From: Aurantimonas coralicida DSM 14790
Lineage (GTDB): Bacteria > Pseudomonadota > Alphaproteobacteria > Rhizobiales > Rhizobiaceae
Reading direction: 5' to 3'
Assembly: GCF_000421645.1 (NCBI RefSeq)
Contig: NZ_ATXK01000001.1
Coordinates: 930,001-994,000, forward strand
DNA: 64,000 bases
The notes under the pieces are model-generated. The model was given only the letters and a program-made list of their open reading frames with translations. It was not told the DNA's origin and searched no databases. Below, piece by piece: positions 8,663-18,873 of the stretch. Made by a program: the position numbers and the translations under genes. The first letter of the stretch is position 1; every line of letters starts with the position of its first letter.

Positions 8663-11600
8663 ATGGCGACATCAACGGTGCCAATCGCAGTGGCGATCAT
8701 GGCCCATCGGACGCTGCGCGAGGCCAGTGACGCGGGCATGCCGCTTGCTGTCTTCACGTCCGACCTGATCCGTCTCCTGTGGGTGAACACCACCGCGGCC
8801 GAGCTACTGGGCCTGTCCGCGGCCGGGCCGCAATCCTCCGACGCCATGCCGAATACCGCCATCATCCGCCAGATCCGCGCCTCCGGCCGCATGCTCGCCC
8901 GCACCGGCGCGGCGAAAGCGCGGGTCACCTCGCCGGCGCGGTCCGGACTGGGCCGTCCGCTGAACGCCGAACTCGTCGCAATCACCGACGACACCTTCGG
9001 CGAGGCCGTGCTGGTAACGATCGCCGATCCGTCCGCGACGCCCCGAAACGCGGCAGAGACCGCCCGCGACCTTCTGTATGAAAGCGGCATGACCAACGCG
9101 ACGGTTCTCTCGGCCAGGGGTGACGTCGCCGCGGCCGGAGACGACGCTGCGGCCGTCGCGATTGACGCCTCGCAGATCGCCGAATTCCTCGCCTCGGCGG
9201 ACGACCACCGCACCATTGCTGCGAGCGACGGGAGCAGCACCGTCCTCGCACGCCTTGCCGGCGGCCATGTTCTGGCCTGGACGCAGAGCCCGTCCGAGGC
9301 TTCGGCTTCCGGCGCTTCGTCCGCCGACGCCGACGCTGCCGAGATGACCCAGCCGGTCGCCGACCCGCCGGAGGCCGCTGCACCGGAGCGCGAGCTCCAG
9401 TCTCCCGAGCACGACCGCAAGATCGGTATGAGCGCGATCCTGCAGCGCTGGTACTTCCGCAACACCGGCGCAGCCGATGCGGAGCGCACGCAAGCCGCCG
9501 AACAGGCCGAACAGTCCGGGTCTCCCGGAGAAAGCGAATCCATGCCATCCGGCGACGATCGTATGGCGACGCCCGCCGAGACGCCCGGCCCCGGCCCGCA
9601 GCAGCCCTACGGCGCGCGCTCCGGCCACAGCGGGTCCATCGACCGCCCGGCGGACGCGGCCCCGTCCGAGCCCCGCCGCATGCGCTCCATCTGGGGCCCC
9701 GCGCCGACGCCGCCGACCGACGAGCGCGAAAGCGGGACGCCGACCGAGGCACAGGAAACGCCAGAGACGCTGGCGCCTGCAGCCGAGGGACCGGACGATG
9801 TGGAGTCGGAGGTTACGGAGTCGGCCCCGATGGCGACTGAGCCCCACTCCGAGGCTGTGGCCATTGATGCGCCCGACGCCGCGGCGCCGGCCATTCCCGA
9901 CACAGAAGACGACGCGGCGGAGCCGGCAATGCCCGACGTCGAAGACGACACGGCCGATGAGGATGCGGCGCCAAGCCCGCCCGCCCCCCGCGGGGCCCGG
10001 CCGGTGCTGGCCTCCGATTTCCGCTCCTATCCCGACACCGGGAGCGCGGCGGACGGTTCCGGCCCCGCCTTCGAGCCGCGTTTCGACGTGGCGCCGGTGC
10101 GCTTCGTCTGGCGCATCGACAGCGAAGGCCGCTTCCGCTCGCTCTCGCCGGAATTCGCCGCCGCCGTCGGGCCGCGCTTTGCCGACGTGATCGACCGCCG
10201 TTTCGAGGAAGTCGCGGAAGAATACGGGCTCGATGCGGATGGCGACATTCGCCGGCTGCTGGCCAAGCGCGACACTTGGTCCGGGCGCACGCTGGAATGG
10301 CCGGTGGAGAATTCGACCCGGCGCGTCCCGGTCGAGCTGGCCGCCCTGCCCGTCTATGCCCGCGACCGCAGTTTCGATGGTTTCCGCGGCTTCGGGATTG
10401 TGCGCCTTGCCGACGCGGTCGAGGCACCCGTTGCGGTGGCGCAGGAAGAGCGCGTCGAAGAGGCCGCGCAGGAGCGACAGGATCTGACGCTGGAGGGCGG
10501 GGCCCGGGCTCTCCTGAAGCGCATCTCGGCGGAGGAGCCGCCGGCACCCTTCGGGCGCCGCGATCCCGACGCCCGACCGACGCCGGAGACCGGCGACCGT
10601 GCCGAGAAGATCATTCGTCTCGAGGAGCGCCGCCGCTCCAAGGACAGCCATCTCAGCCAGTCCGAGGAAGCGGCGTTCCGCGCCATCGGCGAAACCCTCG
10701 GCGACGAGGACCGCATCGGCGGGCTGGAAGGCGCGATCCGCACCGCCAGCCGCCGCATCGGCGAGTTCGAGGACGAGGCCCGCGACGCCGAGCCCATAGA
10801 AGCTGCCTTGGATTCGAATGACGATCTCGAATCGATCGACGCACCCGACGCAATCTCGGCAGGCGACGATGACGCGCCGACTGCCGAGACCGAGGACGCG
10901 GCGTTGAACGCCGATTCCGGCGATCAGTCCCACGATGCCGCCAGTGCGCCGGAGCAGGAGGACGCGGACGCGTCCGCGCCGCTGCCCGAAGCGCCGCGCG
11001 GCATCGCACCGGCCGAACAGCCGTCCCTGCCGGATGTCGCCGCGCAGGCCGACGACAACGAGCCAGCTTTGGTCGCCCCCGTCGAAGCCTCGGCGCAGCC
11101 CGCCGATGAGGCGGCCGCGGAGCCCACCGTCACCGAGGGCGCGGACGAGCCGGCCGACCCGGTCGACGCAGACGAGGACGACACGGACGAGCCTGAACTG
11201 CCCGATCACGCCCAGCTCCTGGCCGATCTCGCCACCGTCTATGGCTGCCTGCCGCTGCCGGTTCTCGTCCAGATCCGCGAGACCCTGGTCTACGGCAATC
11301 GCGAATTTTTCGACCTGACCGGCTATGACGACATCCCCGCCCTTGCCGAGGCCGGCGGTCTCGCCCGCTTGTTCGACGGCGACGACCGGGCGGCGGGTTC
11401 GGGCGAGGTCGCGATCCGCCGGGTCACGGGCGAGACGCTGGCGGCGCGCAGCCACATGCAGCGCTCCACCATCGCCGGCCGTTCCTGCCTGGTCATGTCC
11501 TTCTTCGCCTCGCCCAGCCTCAGCGCCGCGGCGCTGCGTTCCGAGCAGGATGCCCCGCCGCAGACCGCCGACGCGGTCGAGACGGACGCCGGCCTGGTTG

Positions 11601-12712
11601 CCGAGGTGGAAGAGCTGCAGGCGGTCCTGTCGGCGGCCACCGACGGGGTCGTCCTGGTCGATCGGGAGGGCATGATCCGCTCCATGAACCGGGCGGCGCA
11701 CGCCCTGTTCGGCATCGGTGCGGACGATGCGGCCGGCCGGCCGTTCGTCACGCTGCTTGCCCATGAAAGCCAGAAGCCGACGCTGGAGCACATCGAGACG
11801 CTGCGCACCGCCGGCGCCACGGCGCCGCGCGACGAGGGACGCGAAGTCATCGGCCGCGTCGCCGAAGGCGGCTTCGTGCCCCTGTCGGTCAGCTTCGGCC
11901 GGCTGCCGGAAGAGCGCGGCTGGTGCGCCGTCATCCGCGACATCTCGAGAGCCAAGCGCGTCGAGCAGGAGCTGATCAAGGCGCGCAGCGAGGCCGAGGC
12001 GGCCAGTCTGCAGAAGAGCCAGTTCCTGGCCAATGTCAGCCACGAACTGCGCACGCCGCTCAACGCCATCATCGGCTTTGCCGACGTGATCGCCACCGAG
12101 TGCTTCGGCCCCATCGGCAACGAGCGCTACCTGGAATATCTCGACGACATCAAGCGATCGGGCCATCACGTGCTTGATCTGGTCAACGACCTTCTCGACA
12201 TCTCCAAGATTGAGGCCGGCAAGCTCGAACTCGCCTTCGAGGCGGTGTCGCTGAACGAGGTGATCGGCGAGGTCGTCGCGCTGATGCAGCCCCAGGCCAA
12301 TCGCGAACAGGTCATCGTGCGCTCCAACCTGCCCTCCTCGGTGCCGCCGGTCGTCGCCGACCGCCGTTCGATGCGGCAGATCGCCCTCAATCTCGTCTCC
12401 AACGCGGTGCGCTTCACCCCGGCCGGCGGGCAGATCATCGTCTCGACCAGCTATTCGCCCGAGGGCGACGTGGTGGTGCGCTTCCGCGACAGCGGCATCG
12501 GCATGAGCGAGGACGAGATCGAGATTGCGATGATGCCGTTCCAGCAGGTCAATCCGGGTAACCGGCGACGCGGCGAAGGGACCGGTCTCGGCCTGCCGCT
12601 GACCAAGGCGCTGGCCGAAGCCAACCGCGCCGGCTTCGCCATGTCCTCGACGCCGGGCGAAGGCACGCTGGTGGAAATTTCGTTTCCGTCCCAGCGGGTT
12701 CTCACCGACTGA
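8663..12712 (+). CDS. Large cytoplasmic multi-PAS sensor histidine kinase, PdhS-like
   Basis: 1349-residue kinase without a membrane segment. Order: N-terminal PAS-like domain (about 10-110), a long acidic, Pro/Ala/Glu/Asp-rich disordered stretch (about 210-470), a PAS-like domain (475-590, with FRGFGIVRLADA), a second acidic stretch (about 705-850), PAS domains at about 855-950 and 985-1090, HisKA with SHELRTPLNAIIGF (phospho-acceptor His1127), and HATPase_c with NLVSNAVRF, DSGIGM and GTGLGLPL. The cytoplasmic layout and the HisKA resemble PdhS of Brucella, a PleC/DivJ homologue controlling DivK and the CtrA cell-cycle circuit; this assignment is inference. ATG 8663 was chosen; TTG 8648 and ATG 8699 are alternatives. 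No response regulator is adjacent. Confidence 0.85.
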   Translation: MATSTVPIAVAIMAHRTLREASDAGMPLAVFTSDLIRLLWVNTTAAELLGLSAAGPQSSDAMPNTAIIRQIRASGRMLARTGAAKARVTSPARSGLGRPLNAELVAITDDTFGEAVLVTIADPSATPRNAAETARDLLYESGMTNATVLSARGDVAAAGDDAAAVAIDASQIAEFLASADDHRTIAASDGSSTVLARLAGGHVLAWTQSPSEASASGASSADADAAEMTQPVADPPEAAAPERELQSPEHDRKIGMSAILQRWYFRNTGAADAERTQAAEQAEQSGSPGESESMPSGDDRMATPAETPGPGPQQPYGARSGHSGSIDRPADAAPSEPRRMRSIWGPAPTPPTDERESGTPTEAQETPETLAPAAEGPDDVESEVTESAPMATEPHSEAVAIDAPDAAAPAIPDTEDDAAEPAMPDVEDDTADEDAAPSPPAPRGARPVLASDFRSYPDTGSAADGSGPAFEPRFDVAPVRFVWRIDSEGRFRSLSPEFAAAVGPRFADVIDRRFEEVAEEYGLDADGDIRRLLAKRDTWSGRTLEWPVENSTRRVPVELAALPVYARDRSFDGFRGFGIVRLADAVEAPVAVAQEERVEEAAQERQDLTLEGGARALLKRISAEEPPAPFGRRDPDARPTPETGDRAEKIIRLEERRRSKDSHLSQSEEAAFRAIGETLGDEDRIGGLEGAIRTASRRIGEFEDEARDAEPIEAALDSNDDLESIDAPDAISAGDDDAPTAETEDAALNADSGDQSHDAASAPEQEDADASAPLPEAPRGIAPAEQPSLPDVAAQADDNEPALVAPVEASAQPADEAAAEPTVTEGADEPADPVDADEDDTDEPELPDHAQLLADLATVYGCLPLPVLVQIRETLVYGNREFFDLTGYDDIPALAEAGGLARLFDGDDRAAGSGEVAIRRVTGETLAARSHMQRSTIAGRSCLVMSFFASPSLSAAALRSEQDAPPQTADAVETDAGLVAEVEELQAVLSAATDGVVLVDREGMIRSMNRAAHALFGIGADDAAGRPFVTLLAHESQKPTLEHIETLRTAGATAPRDEGREVIGRVAEGGFVPLSVSFGRLPEERGWCAVIRDISRAKRVEQELIKARSEAEAASLQKSQFLANVSHELRTPLNAIIGFADVIATECFGPIGNERYLEYLDDIKRSGHHVLDLVNDLLDISKIEAGKLELAFEAVSLNEVIGEVVALMQPQANREQVIVRSNLPSSVPPVVADRRSMRQIALNLVSNAVRFTPAGGQIIVSTSYSPEGDVVVRFRDSGIGMSEDEIEIAMMPFQQVNPGNRRRGEGTGLGLPLTKALAEANRAGFAMSSTPGEGTLVEISFPSQRVLTD

Positions 12713-12759
12713 CGCCTCCGCGACCGGCCGCCGGAACCGGGCCGTCGCCGACAGCCTAG

Positions 12760-12776
12760 TTTAGAATTCTTCTAAT
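12760..12776 (+). promoter_or_regulatory. Candidate Irr-binding iron control element (ICE box)
   Basis: TTTAGAA-TTC-TTCTAAT is an almost perfect copy of the rhizobial ICE motif TTTAGAA-N3-TTCTAAA bound by Irr, the haem-responsive Fur-family regulator. It lies 180 bases upstream of the ferric-iron binding-protein gene, in an AT-rich patch of an otherwise GC-rich intergenic region. Confidence 0.65.
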
Positions 12777-12955
12777 ACATTGATTTTACTGGCCTATCGA
12801 TCGGCAGGGTGTTGCGCTGGCCGGCGCCATCCGGCATAGGTGAGTGGCTGCCGCAAGATTTAGCGGCCATCGCCATTCAACGATCTCCGGATCGCCTGCC
12901 TGTCAACGTCGCGTTCGCCGCCTATCGGCATCGCGCAGCATGGGAAGAGATTTTC

Positions 12956-13999
12956 ATGATGCCCAGCATCTCCCGCCGCCTCGCCCTGTCGACGGCCGTT
13001 CTGGCCTCGGCCTTCGCGCCGGCTGTCGCCAGCGCCGCCGACGTCAACATCTACACCTCGCGCCAGCCCGAACTGATCCAGCCGCTGCTCGACGCCTTCA
13101 CCGAGGAGAGCGGCCTCACCACCGCGACCATCTTCATCGACAAGGGCCTGGAAGAGCGGATCGCGGCCGAGGGCGCCAATTCGCCGGCCGACGTGATCAT
13201 GACCGTCGACATCGGCCGCCTCGACGCCGCCAAGCAGGCCGGCGTCGTCCAGCCGGTCGAGGACGAGATCCTCGAGAAGAACATTCCGGAAGCCTATCGC
13301 GACAGCGAGAAGGAATGGTTCGGCCTCACCGCCCGCGGCCGCGTCGTCTACGCCTCCAAGGAGCGCGTCGATGCCGATGCACTGACCTACGAGGAACTGG
13401 CCGATCCAAAGTGGAAGGGCCGGCTGTGCACCCGCTCGGGCCAGCACCAGTACAACATCGCCCTGATCGCGGCCTATATCGCCCATAACGGCGAAGAGGC
13501 GGCGCGCGAATGGGTGACGGGCCTGCGCGACAATCTCGCCCGCCGGCCCGAAGGAGGCGACCGCGACCAGGCCAAGGCGATCTTCGCCGGCGAATGCGAC
13601 GTCGCGCTGGGCAACACCTACTATGTCGGCAAAATGGCGACCAACGAGAAGGAGCCGGAGCAGAAGGAGTGGGCGGACGCCATCAAGGTGATCATGCCGA
13701 CCTTCGAGAACGGCCTGACCCACGTCAACATCTCCGGCGTCGCGCTGGCCAAGAACGCGCCGAACCGGGACAATGCCGTCAAGCTGATGGAATTCCTGTC
13801 CGGCGACGAGGCGCAGAAGATCTACGCCGAGCTGAACTACGAATATCCGCTGGAGCCGGGCATCGAGGCGTCCGAACTGGTGAAGTCCTTCGGCGACCTG
13901 AAGCCCGACACGCTGCCGCTCGACGAGATCGCCAAGTTCCGCACCAAGGCCTCCGAGATGATCGACGAGGTCGGCTACGACAACGGGCCGCAGAGCTGA
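12956..13999 (+). CDS. Fe(3+) ABC transporter substrate-binding protein (FbpA/FutA family)
   Basis: 347-residue periplasmic ferric-ion binding protein. The signal peptide is about residues 1-24 (cleavage near ASAAD), followed by the family opening VNIYTSRQPEL. The adjacent Tyr222-Tyr223 in GNTYYVGKM corresponds to the iron-binding tyrosine pair of FbpA/FutA. ATG 12956 follows GGGAAGAGA with suitable spacing; frames open further upstream are not used. The gene is followed by the cognate two-domain permease. An ICE-box candidate at 12760-12776 suggests Irr-dependent iron control. The ATP-binding subunit is not adjacent. Confidence 0.9.
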   Translation: MMPSISRRLALSTAVLASAFAPAVASAADVNIYTSRQPELIQPLLDAFTEESGLTTATIFIDKGLEERIAAEGANSPADVIMTVDIGRLDAAKQAGVVQPVEDEILEKNIPEAYRDSEKEWFGLTARGRVVYASKERVDADALTYEELADPKWKGRLCTRSGQHQYNIALIAAYIAHNGEEAAREWVTGLRDNLARRPEGGDRDQAKAIFAGECDVALGNTYYVGKMATNEKEPEQKEWADAIKVIMPTFENGLTHVNISGVALAKNAPNRDNAVKLMEFLSGDEAQKIYAELNYEYPLEPGIEASELVKSFGDLKPDTLPLDEIAKFRTKASEMIDEVGYDNGPQS

Positions 14000-14023
14000 G
14001 CCCATCTGACATGCTAACAGGAC

Positions 14024-14055
14024 GGCGCCCGGGCGGGTTTTCCGCTGCGGGCGCC
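14024..14055 (+). other. Intercistronic hairpin between binding protein and permease genes
   Basis: GGCGCCCG (14024-14031) and CGGGCGCC (14048-14055) form an 8-bp GC stem with a 16-base loop holding a TTTT run. No T tract follows, so it looks less like a terminator than like an mRNA-stabilising or attenuating hairpin. Such elements are common after binding-protein genes and favour excess binding protein over permease. Confidence 0.4.
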
Positions 14056-14141
14056 GCTCCGTTGTCTCCACATGGCCCGGCCGCGACGCGCCTTCATCCA
14101 GGTGCATTCGCGAGACCGGGCCTCATCGCGTCAAGCCCGCC

Positions 14142-15833
14142 ATGTCCGCCACCGCCCCGCTCCTGAGACCCGGCATCCGGGCCCGGTTCCGCCTTCGGCG
14201 GGGGCGCGACCGTGGCTATCTGGTGGGCGCGTCGGTGGTCGCGCTGACGGTGATCCTGCCGCTGATTGCGCTTCTGGTCATCGCCCTGTCGGGCACATCG
14301 GCCAACTGGCGGCATCTGGCCGAGACCATCCTGCCGGAAGCCAGCCGCGTGACGCTGCTCCTGATGGCGGGCATCGCGATGCTTGCCGGTTCGGTCGGCG
14401 TCGTCACGGCCTGGCTGGTGGCGACCTTCCAGTTTCCCGGCCGGCGGATCTTCTCCTGGGCGCTAGTGCTGCCGCTGGCGGTGCCGACCTACATCGCCGC
14501 CTATTGCTTCGTGGAATTCCTGCATTTCGCCGGCCCGATCCAGACCGCCATCCGCTCGGTCTTCGGCTTCCAGTCCTCGCGCGACTACTGGTTTCCCGAG
14601 GTTCGCTCCCTGCCCGGCGCCATCGTCATTCTCTCCTCGGTCCTCTACCCCTATGTGTTCCTGACCGTGCGCATGGTCTTCGTCATGCAGGGCCGCAAGG
14701 CCGGCGACGTCGCCCGTACACTGGGCGCCTCGCCCGCCGCGGTCTTCGGCAAGGTGCTGTTGCCCATGGCGCGGCCGGCGATCGCCATCGGCGTCGCACT
14801 GGCGCTGATGGAAGCCGTCAACGACATCGGCGCCGTGGAGTTTCTGGGTGTGCGCACCCTCACCTTCGCGGTCTATTCGACCTGGCTGAACCGCGGCGAT
14901 CTCGCCGGCGCGACCCAGATCGCTCTGTTCATGCTCCTGGTCATCGTCGCCCTCGTGCTGGTCGAACGCTACGCCCGGCGCCAGCAGCGCTTCAGCATCC
15001 AGCGGGCCGACCGGCCGCAGACCGGCCGCGAGCATCTGGCCGGCTGGAAGGCGGCGCTGGCGATGCTCGCCTGCTTCGTGCCGATTGCCGCCGGCTTCGG
15101 CGTGCCGCTGCTCGTCCTCGGCGATTTCGCGATCAACCGGCTGGACCAGCTCGCCGATCCGCAGCTCTGGCGGGCCCTGCGCCATACGGTGTCCATCGCC
15201 GCCGCCACCGGCGTCGTCACCGTGGCCGCCGGCTTCGCCATGGCCTACGGCATCCGCCTGACTGGCTCGAACCGTCTCGCCAGCCTCGTGCGGGTCGCTG
15301 CCCTCGGCTATGCGGTGCCCGGCACGGTGCTGGCCATCGGCATCCTCATCCCGCTCGCCGCCTTCGACAATGCCGTCGATGCGCGCATGCGCGAATGGTT
15401 CGGCATCTCCACTGGCCTGCTTCTGTCCGGATCGGGCTTCGCCATCGTCTATGCCTGCTTCGTGCGCTTCATGGCGATGGGCCACGGCGCGCTGGAAAGC
15501 GGCTTTTCCAAGCTGTCGCCGCATCTCGACATGGCGGCCCGCACCCTGGGCCGCGGCCCCGGCGGCGCTTTACGACAGGTGCTGCTGCCGCTGATGCAGC
15601 CGGCGCTGCTGACCGCCTTCCTGCTGGTCTTCGTGGATGCCAGCAAGGAGCTGTCGGCGACGATCCTCCTGCGGCCCTTCGACTTCGAGACCCTGGCGAC
15701 CTTCGTCTATGCCCAGACCTCGCGCGCCGCCTTCGAGGACGGCGCCATCGCGGCCCTCCTCATCGTGCTCGTGGGGATCCTGCCGGTGGTGATCCTCAAC
15801 CGCTCGATCGTGCGCGAAACCGAGCGCGGATAG
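14142..15833 (+). CDS. Fe(3+) ABC transporter permease, fused two-domain (FbpB/SfuB family)
   Basis: 563-residue inner-membrane permease with about 12 hydrophobic segments in two homologous BPD_transp_1 halves. Each half has an EAA-type loop that contacts the ATPase: ARTLGASPAAVFGKVLLP around residue 190 and AARTLGRGPGGALRQVLLP around 465. This two-domain form is typical of FbpB/SfuB iron transporters. It lies 142 bases behind the binding-protein gene on the same strand and is probably co-transcribed through the intercistronic hairpin. No ATP-binding (FbpC-type) gene follows; the next gene has its own promoter. The ATPase must be encoded elsewhere or shared. Confidence 0.92.
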   Translation: MSATAPLLRPGIRARFRLRRGRDRGYLVGASVVALTVILPLIALLVIALSGTSANWRHLAETILPEASRVTLLLMAGIAMLAGSVGVVTAWLVATFQFPGRRIFSWALVLPLAVPTYIAAYCFVEFLHFAGPIQTAIRSVFGFQSSRDYWFPEVRSLPGAIVILSSVLYPYVFLTVRMVFVMQGRKAGDVARTLGASPAAVFGKVLLPMARPAIAIGVALALMEAVNDIGAVEFLGVRTLTFAVYSTWLNRGDLAGATQIALFMLLVIVALVLVERYARRQQRFSIQRADRPQTGREHLAGWKAALAMLACFVPIAAGFGVPLLVLGDFAINRLDQLADPQLWRALRHTVSIAAATGVVTVAAGFAMAYGIRLTGSNRLASLVRVAALGYAVPGTVLAIGILIPLAAFDNAVDARMREWFGISTGLLLSGSGFAIVYACFVRFMAMGHGALESGFSKLSPHLDMAARTLGRGPGGALRQVLLPLMQPALLTAFLLVFVDASKELSATILLRPFDFETLATFVYAQTSRAAFEDGAIAALLIVLVGILPVVILNRSIVRETERG

Positions 15834-15871
15834 CGCGCCGCGCAACGCCTCCAATCTGTTTCGGCTTCCTG

Positions 15872-15918
15872 ACGGAATTCCGTAACGGCATGATAAAAAA
15901 CGATCATTCCTTACGGAA
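15872..15918. repeat. Nested inverted repeats upstream of the exported repeat protein
   Basis: A 12-bp perfect palindrome ACGGAATTCCGT (15872-15883) is followed by TTCCGTAA (15878-15885) facing TTACGGAA (15911-15918), with an inner pair ATGAT (15890-15894) and ATCAT (15903-15907) around an A6 run. The half-site CGGAA occurs three times. The structure ends in the -35 element of the candidate EcfG promoter, so it could be an operator, or a terminator hairpin for the permease gene. Confidence 0.55.
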
Positions 15919-15940
15919 CCTGCGCCCCGGCGCTCACGTT
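15915..15940 (+). promoter_or_regulatory. Candidate EcfG/RpoE2-type general stress promoter
   Basis: GGAAC (15915-15919) and CGTT (15937-15940) are separated by 17 bases, which fits the alphaproteobacterial EcfG/sigma-T/RpoE2 promoter GGAAC-N16/17-CGTT. The predicted transcript would start near 15947 and leave a leader of about 30 bases with an AGGAGGAA ribosome site before ATG 15978. Confidence 0.65.
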
Positions 15941-15977
15941 CTCTCCGCCAGTTGCCAACAATAGGAGGAAACAAGTC

Positions 15978-16634
15978 ATGAAACGCATGTCTCTTCTGCT
16001 CGGAAGCGCCGCCCTTATAGCCCTGCCGATCAGCGCGGCCTCGGCCGACTGTCGCGAGGAAATCGCCATGCTCGGTGGGACCGGCACGACGGCTTCCATC
16101 TCCGGCTCCGCAGGCGATATGGCCGGCTCGGCCAGTGCCTCCGGCACGGCCGACGGCAAGACCACGAACTTCGAAACCGGCGCCGGCCTCGACACCGGCG
16201 ATGGCGAGGTGACCAAGGACGGCAGCATGGCGCCGCTGCAGAGCGACGCGGACGCTTCGGCCACAACCGGGACCGGGACCGGCGGCGCTGCGAGCGCTGA
16301 ATCCACGAGTTCGGCCGCATCCGGTCAGGCCGGGGCTTCCGGCAGTGCATCCGGTGGCGCGATTGCCAAGGACGGCTCGACCATGCCGATGGAGAGCGAG
16401 ACCAGCGGCGACACCGCCATGTCCGGCCAGGACAGCGCGTCGCAGCAGGACGGTGCCGAGACCGCGGCCAATGCCGCGGCCGGCACCGACCAGGCTGCGG
16501 GCGAGTCCTCTATGACCGCCGACGCCTCCGCAAGCGGCACGCCGCTGGAGCGGGCCGAGATGGCGCTGGCCAAGGGCGACGAGGAAGCCTGCATGGCCGC
16601 GATCGAGGAAGCCAAGGCTGCCAAGGCGCAGTAA
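15978..16634 (+). CDS. Exported low-complexity protein with KDG(S/T)MP repeats
   Basis: 218 residues, function unknown. The signal peptide is about residues 1-23 (cleavage ASA-DC). The mature protein opens with Cys25 in DCREEIAML and continues as a long Ser/Ala/Gly/Thr/Asp-rich disordered region. Two related modules, KDGSMAPL (80-87) and KDGSTMPM (131-138), sit in it. It ends in a helical module ERAEMALAKGDEEACMAAI with Cys205, so the two Cys could form a disulfide in the periplasm. The ribosome site AGGAGGAA with 7-base spacing is strong. A candidate EcfG promoter precedes it and a strong terminator follows, so it is monocistronic and probably stress-induced. No enzymatic motif. Confidence 0.85.
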   Translation: MKRMSLLLGSAALIALPISAASADCREEIAMLGGTGTTASISGSAGDMAGSASASGTADGKTTNFETGAGLDTGDGEVTKDGSMAPLQSDADASATTGTGTGGAASAESTSSAASGQAGASGSASGGAIAKDGSTMPMESETSGDTAMSGQDSASQQDGAETAANAAAGTDQAAGESSMTADASASGTPLERAEMALAKGDEEACMAAIEEAKAAKAQ

Positions 16635-16655
16635 TCTGGCCTCCTGCACATGACG

Positions 16656-16687
16656 AGGGCGCCGGCATCGCTGCCGGCGCCCTTTTT
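16656..16687 (+). terminator. Strong Rho-independent terminator
   Basis: GGGCGCCGGC (16657-16666) and GCCGGCGCCC (16673-16682) form a perfect 10-bp stem with loop ATCGCT, followed at once by TTTTT (16683-16687). It lies 22 bases after the stop of the exported repeat protein. Confidence 0.92.
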
Positions 16688-16722
16688 CATGGCACGCGCA
16701 AAATTGCTATGACTGCCGCGCC

Positions 16723-18684
<1,962 letters not shown>

Positions 18685-18873
18685 TCCCGCCTCCCAGTGA
18701 TCGTGCCTTGCTGGTGCCACACCGCCTTGCCATTGGCAACGCTGGCGAATTCGCCGCCGGCGCCCGCCCGTCCACCGCCCGTATCCACATCCGAACGTTC
18801 CGTAAGGGCGCGCTCCCTCTGGTTTCGCGCGACGCCTTGGACTAGAACGGCTCGAAAATCTGAAAGGAAATCG

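Noticed and set aside
8804-12169. 1121-codon minus-strand open frame antisense to the histidine kinase
   Set aside because: The + strand product has clear PAS, HisKA and HATPase motifs, and the antisense product is low-complexity Arg/Gly/Val sequence without motifs.
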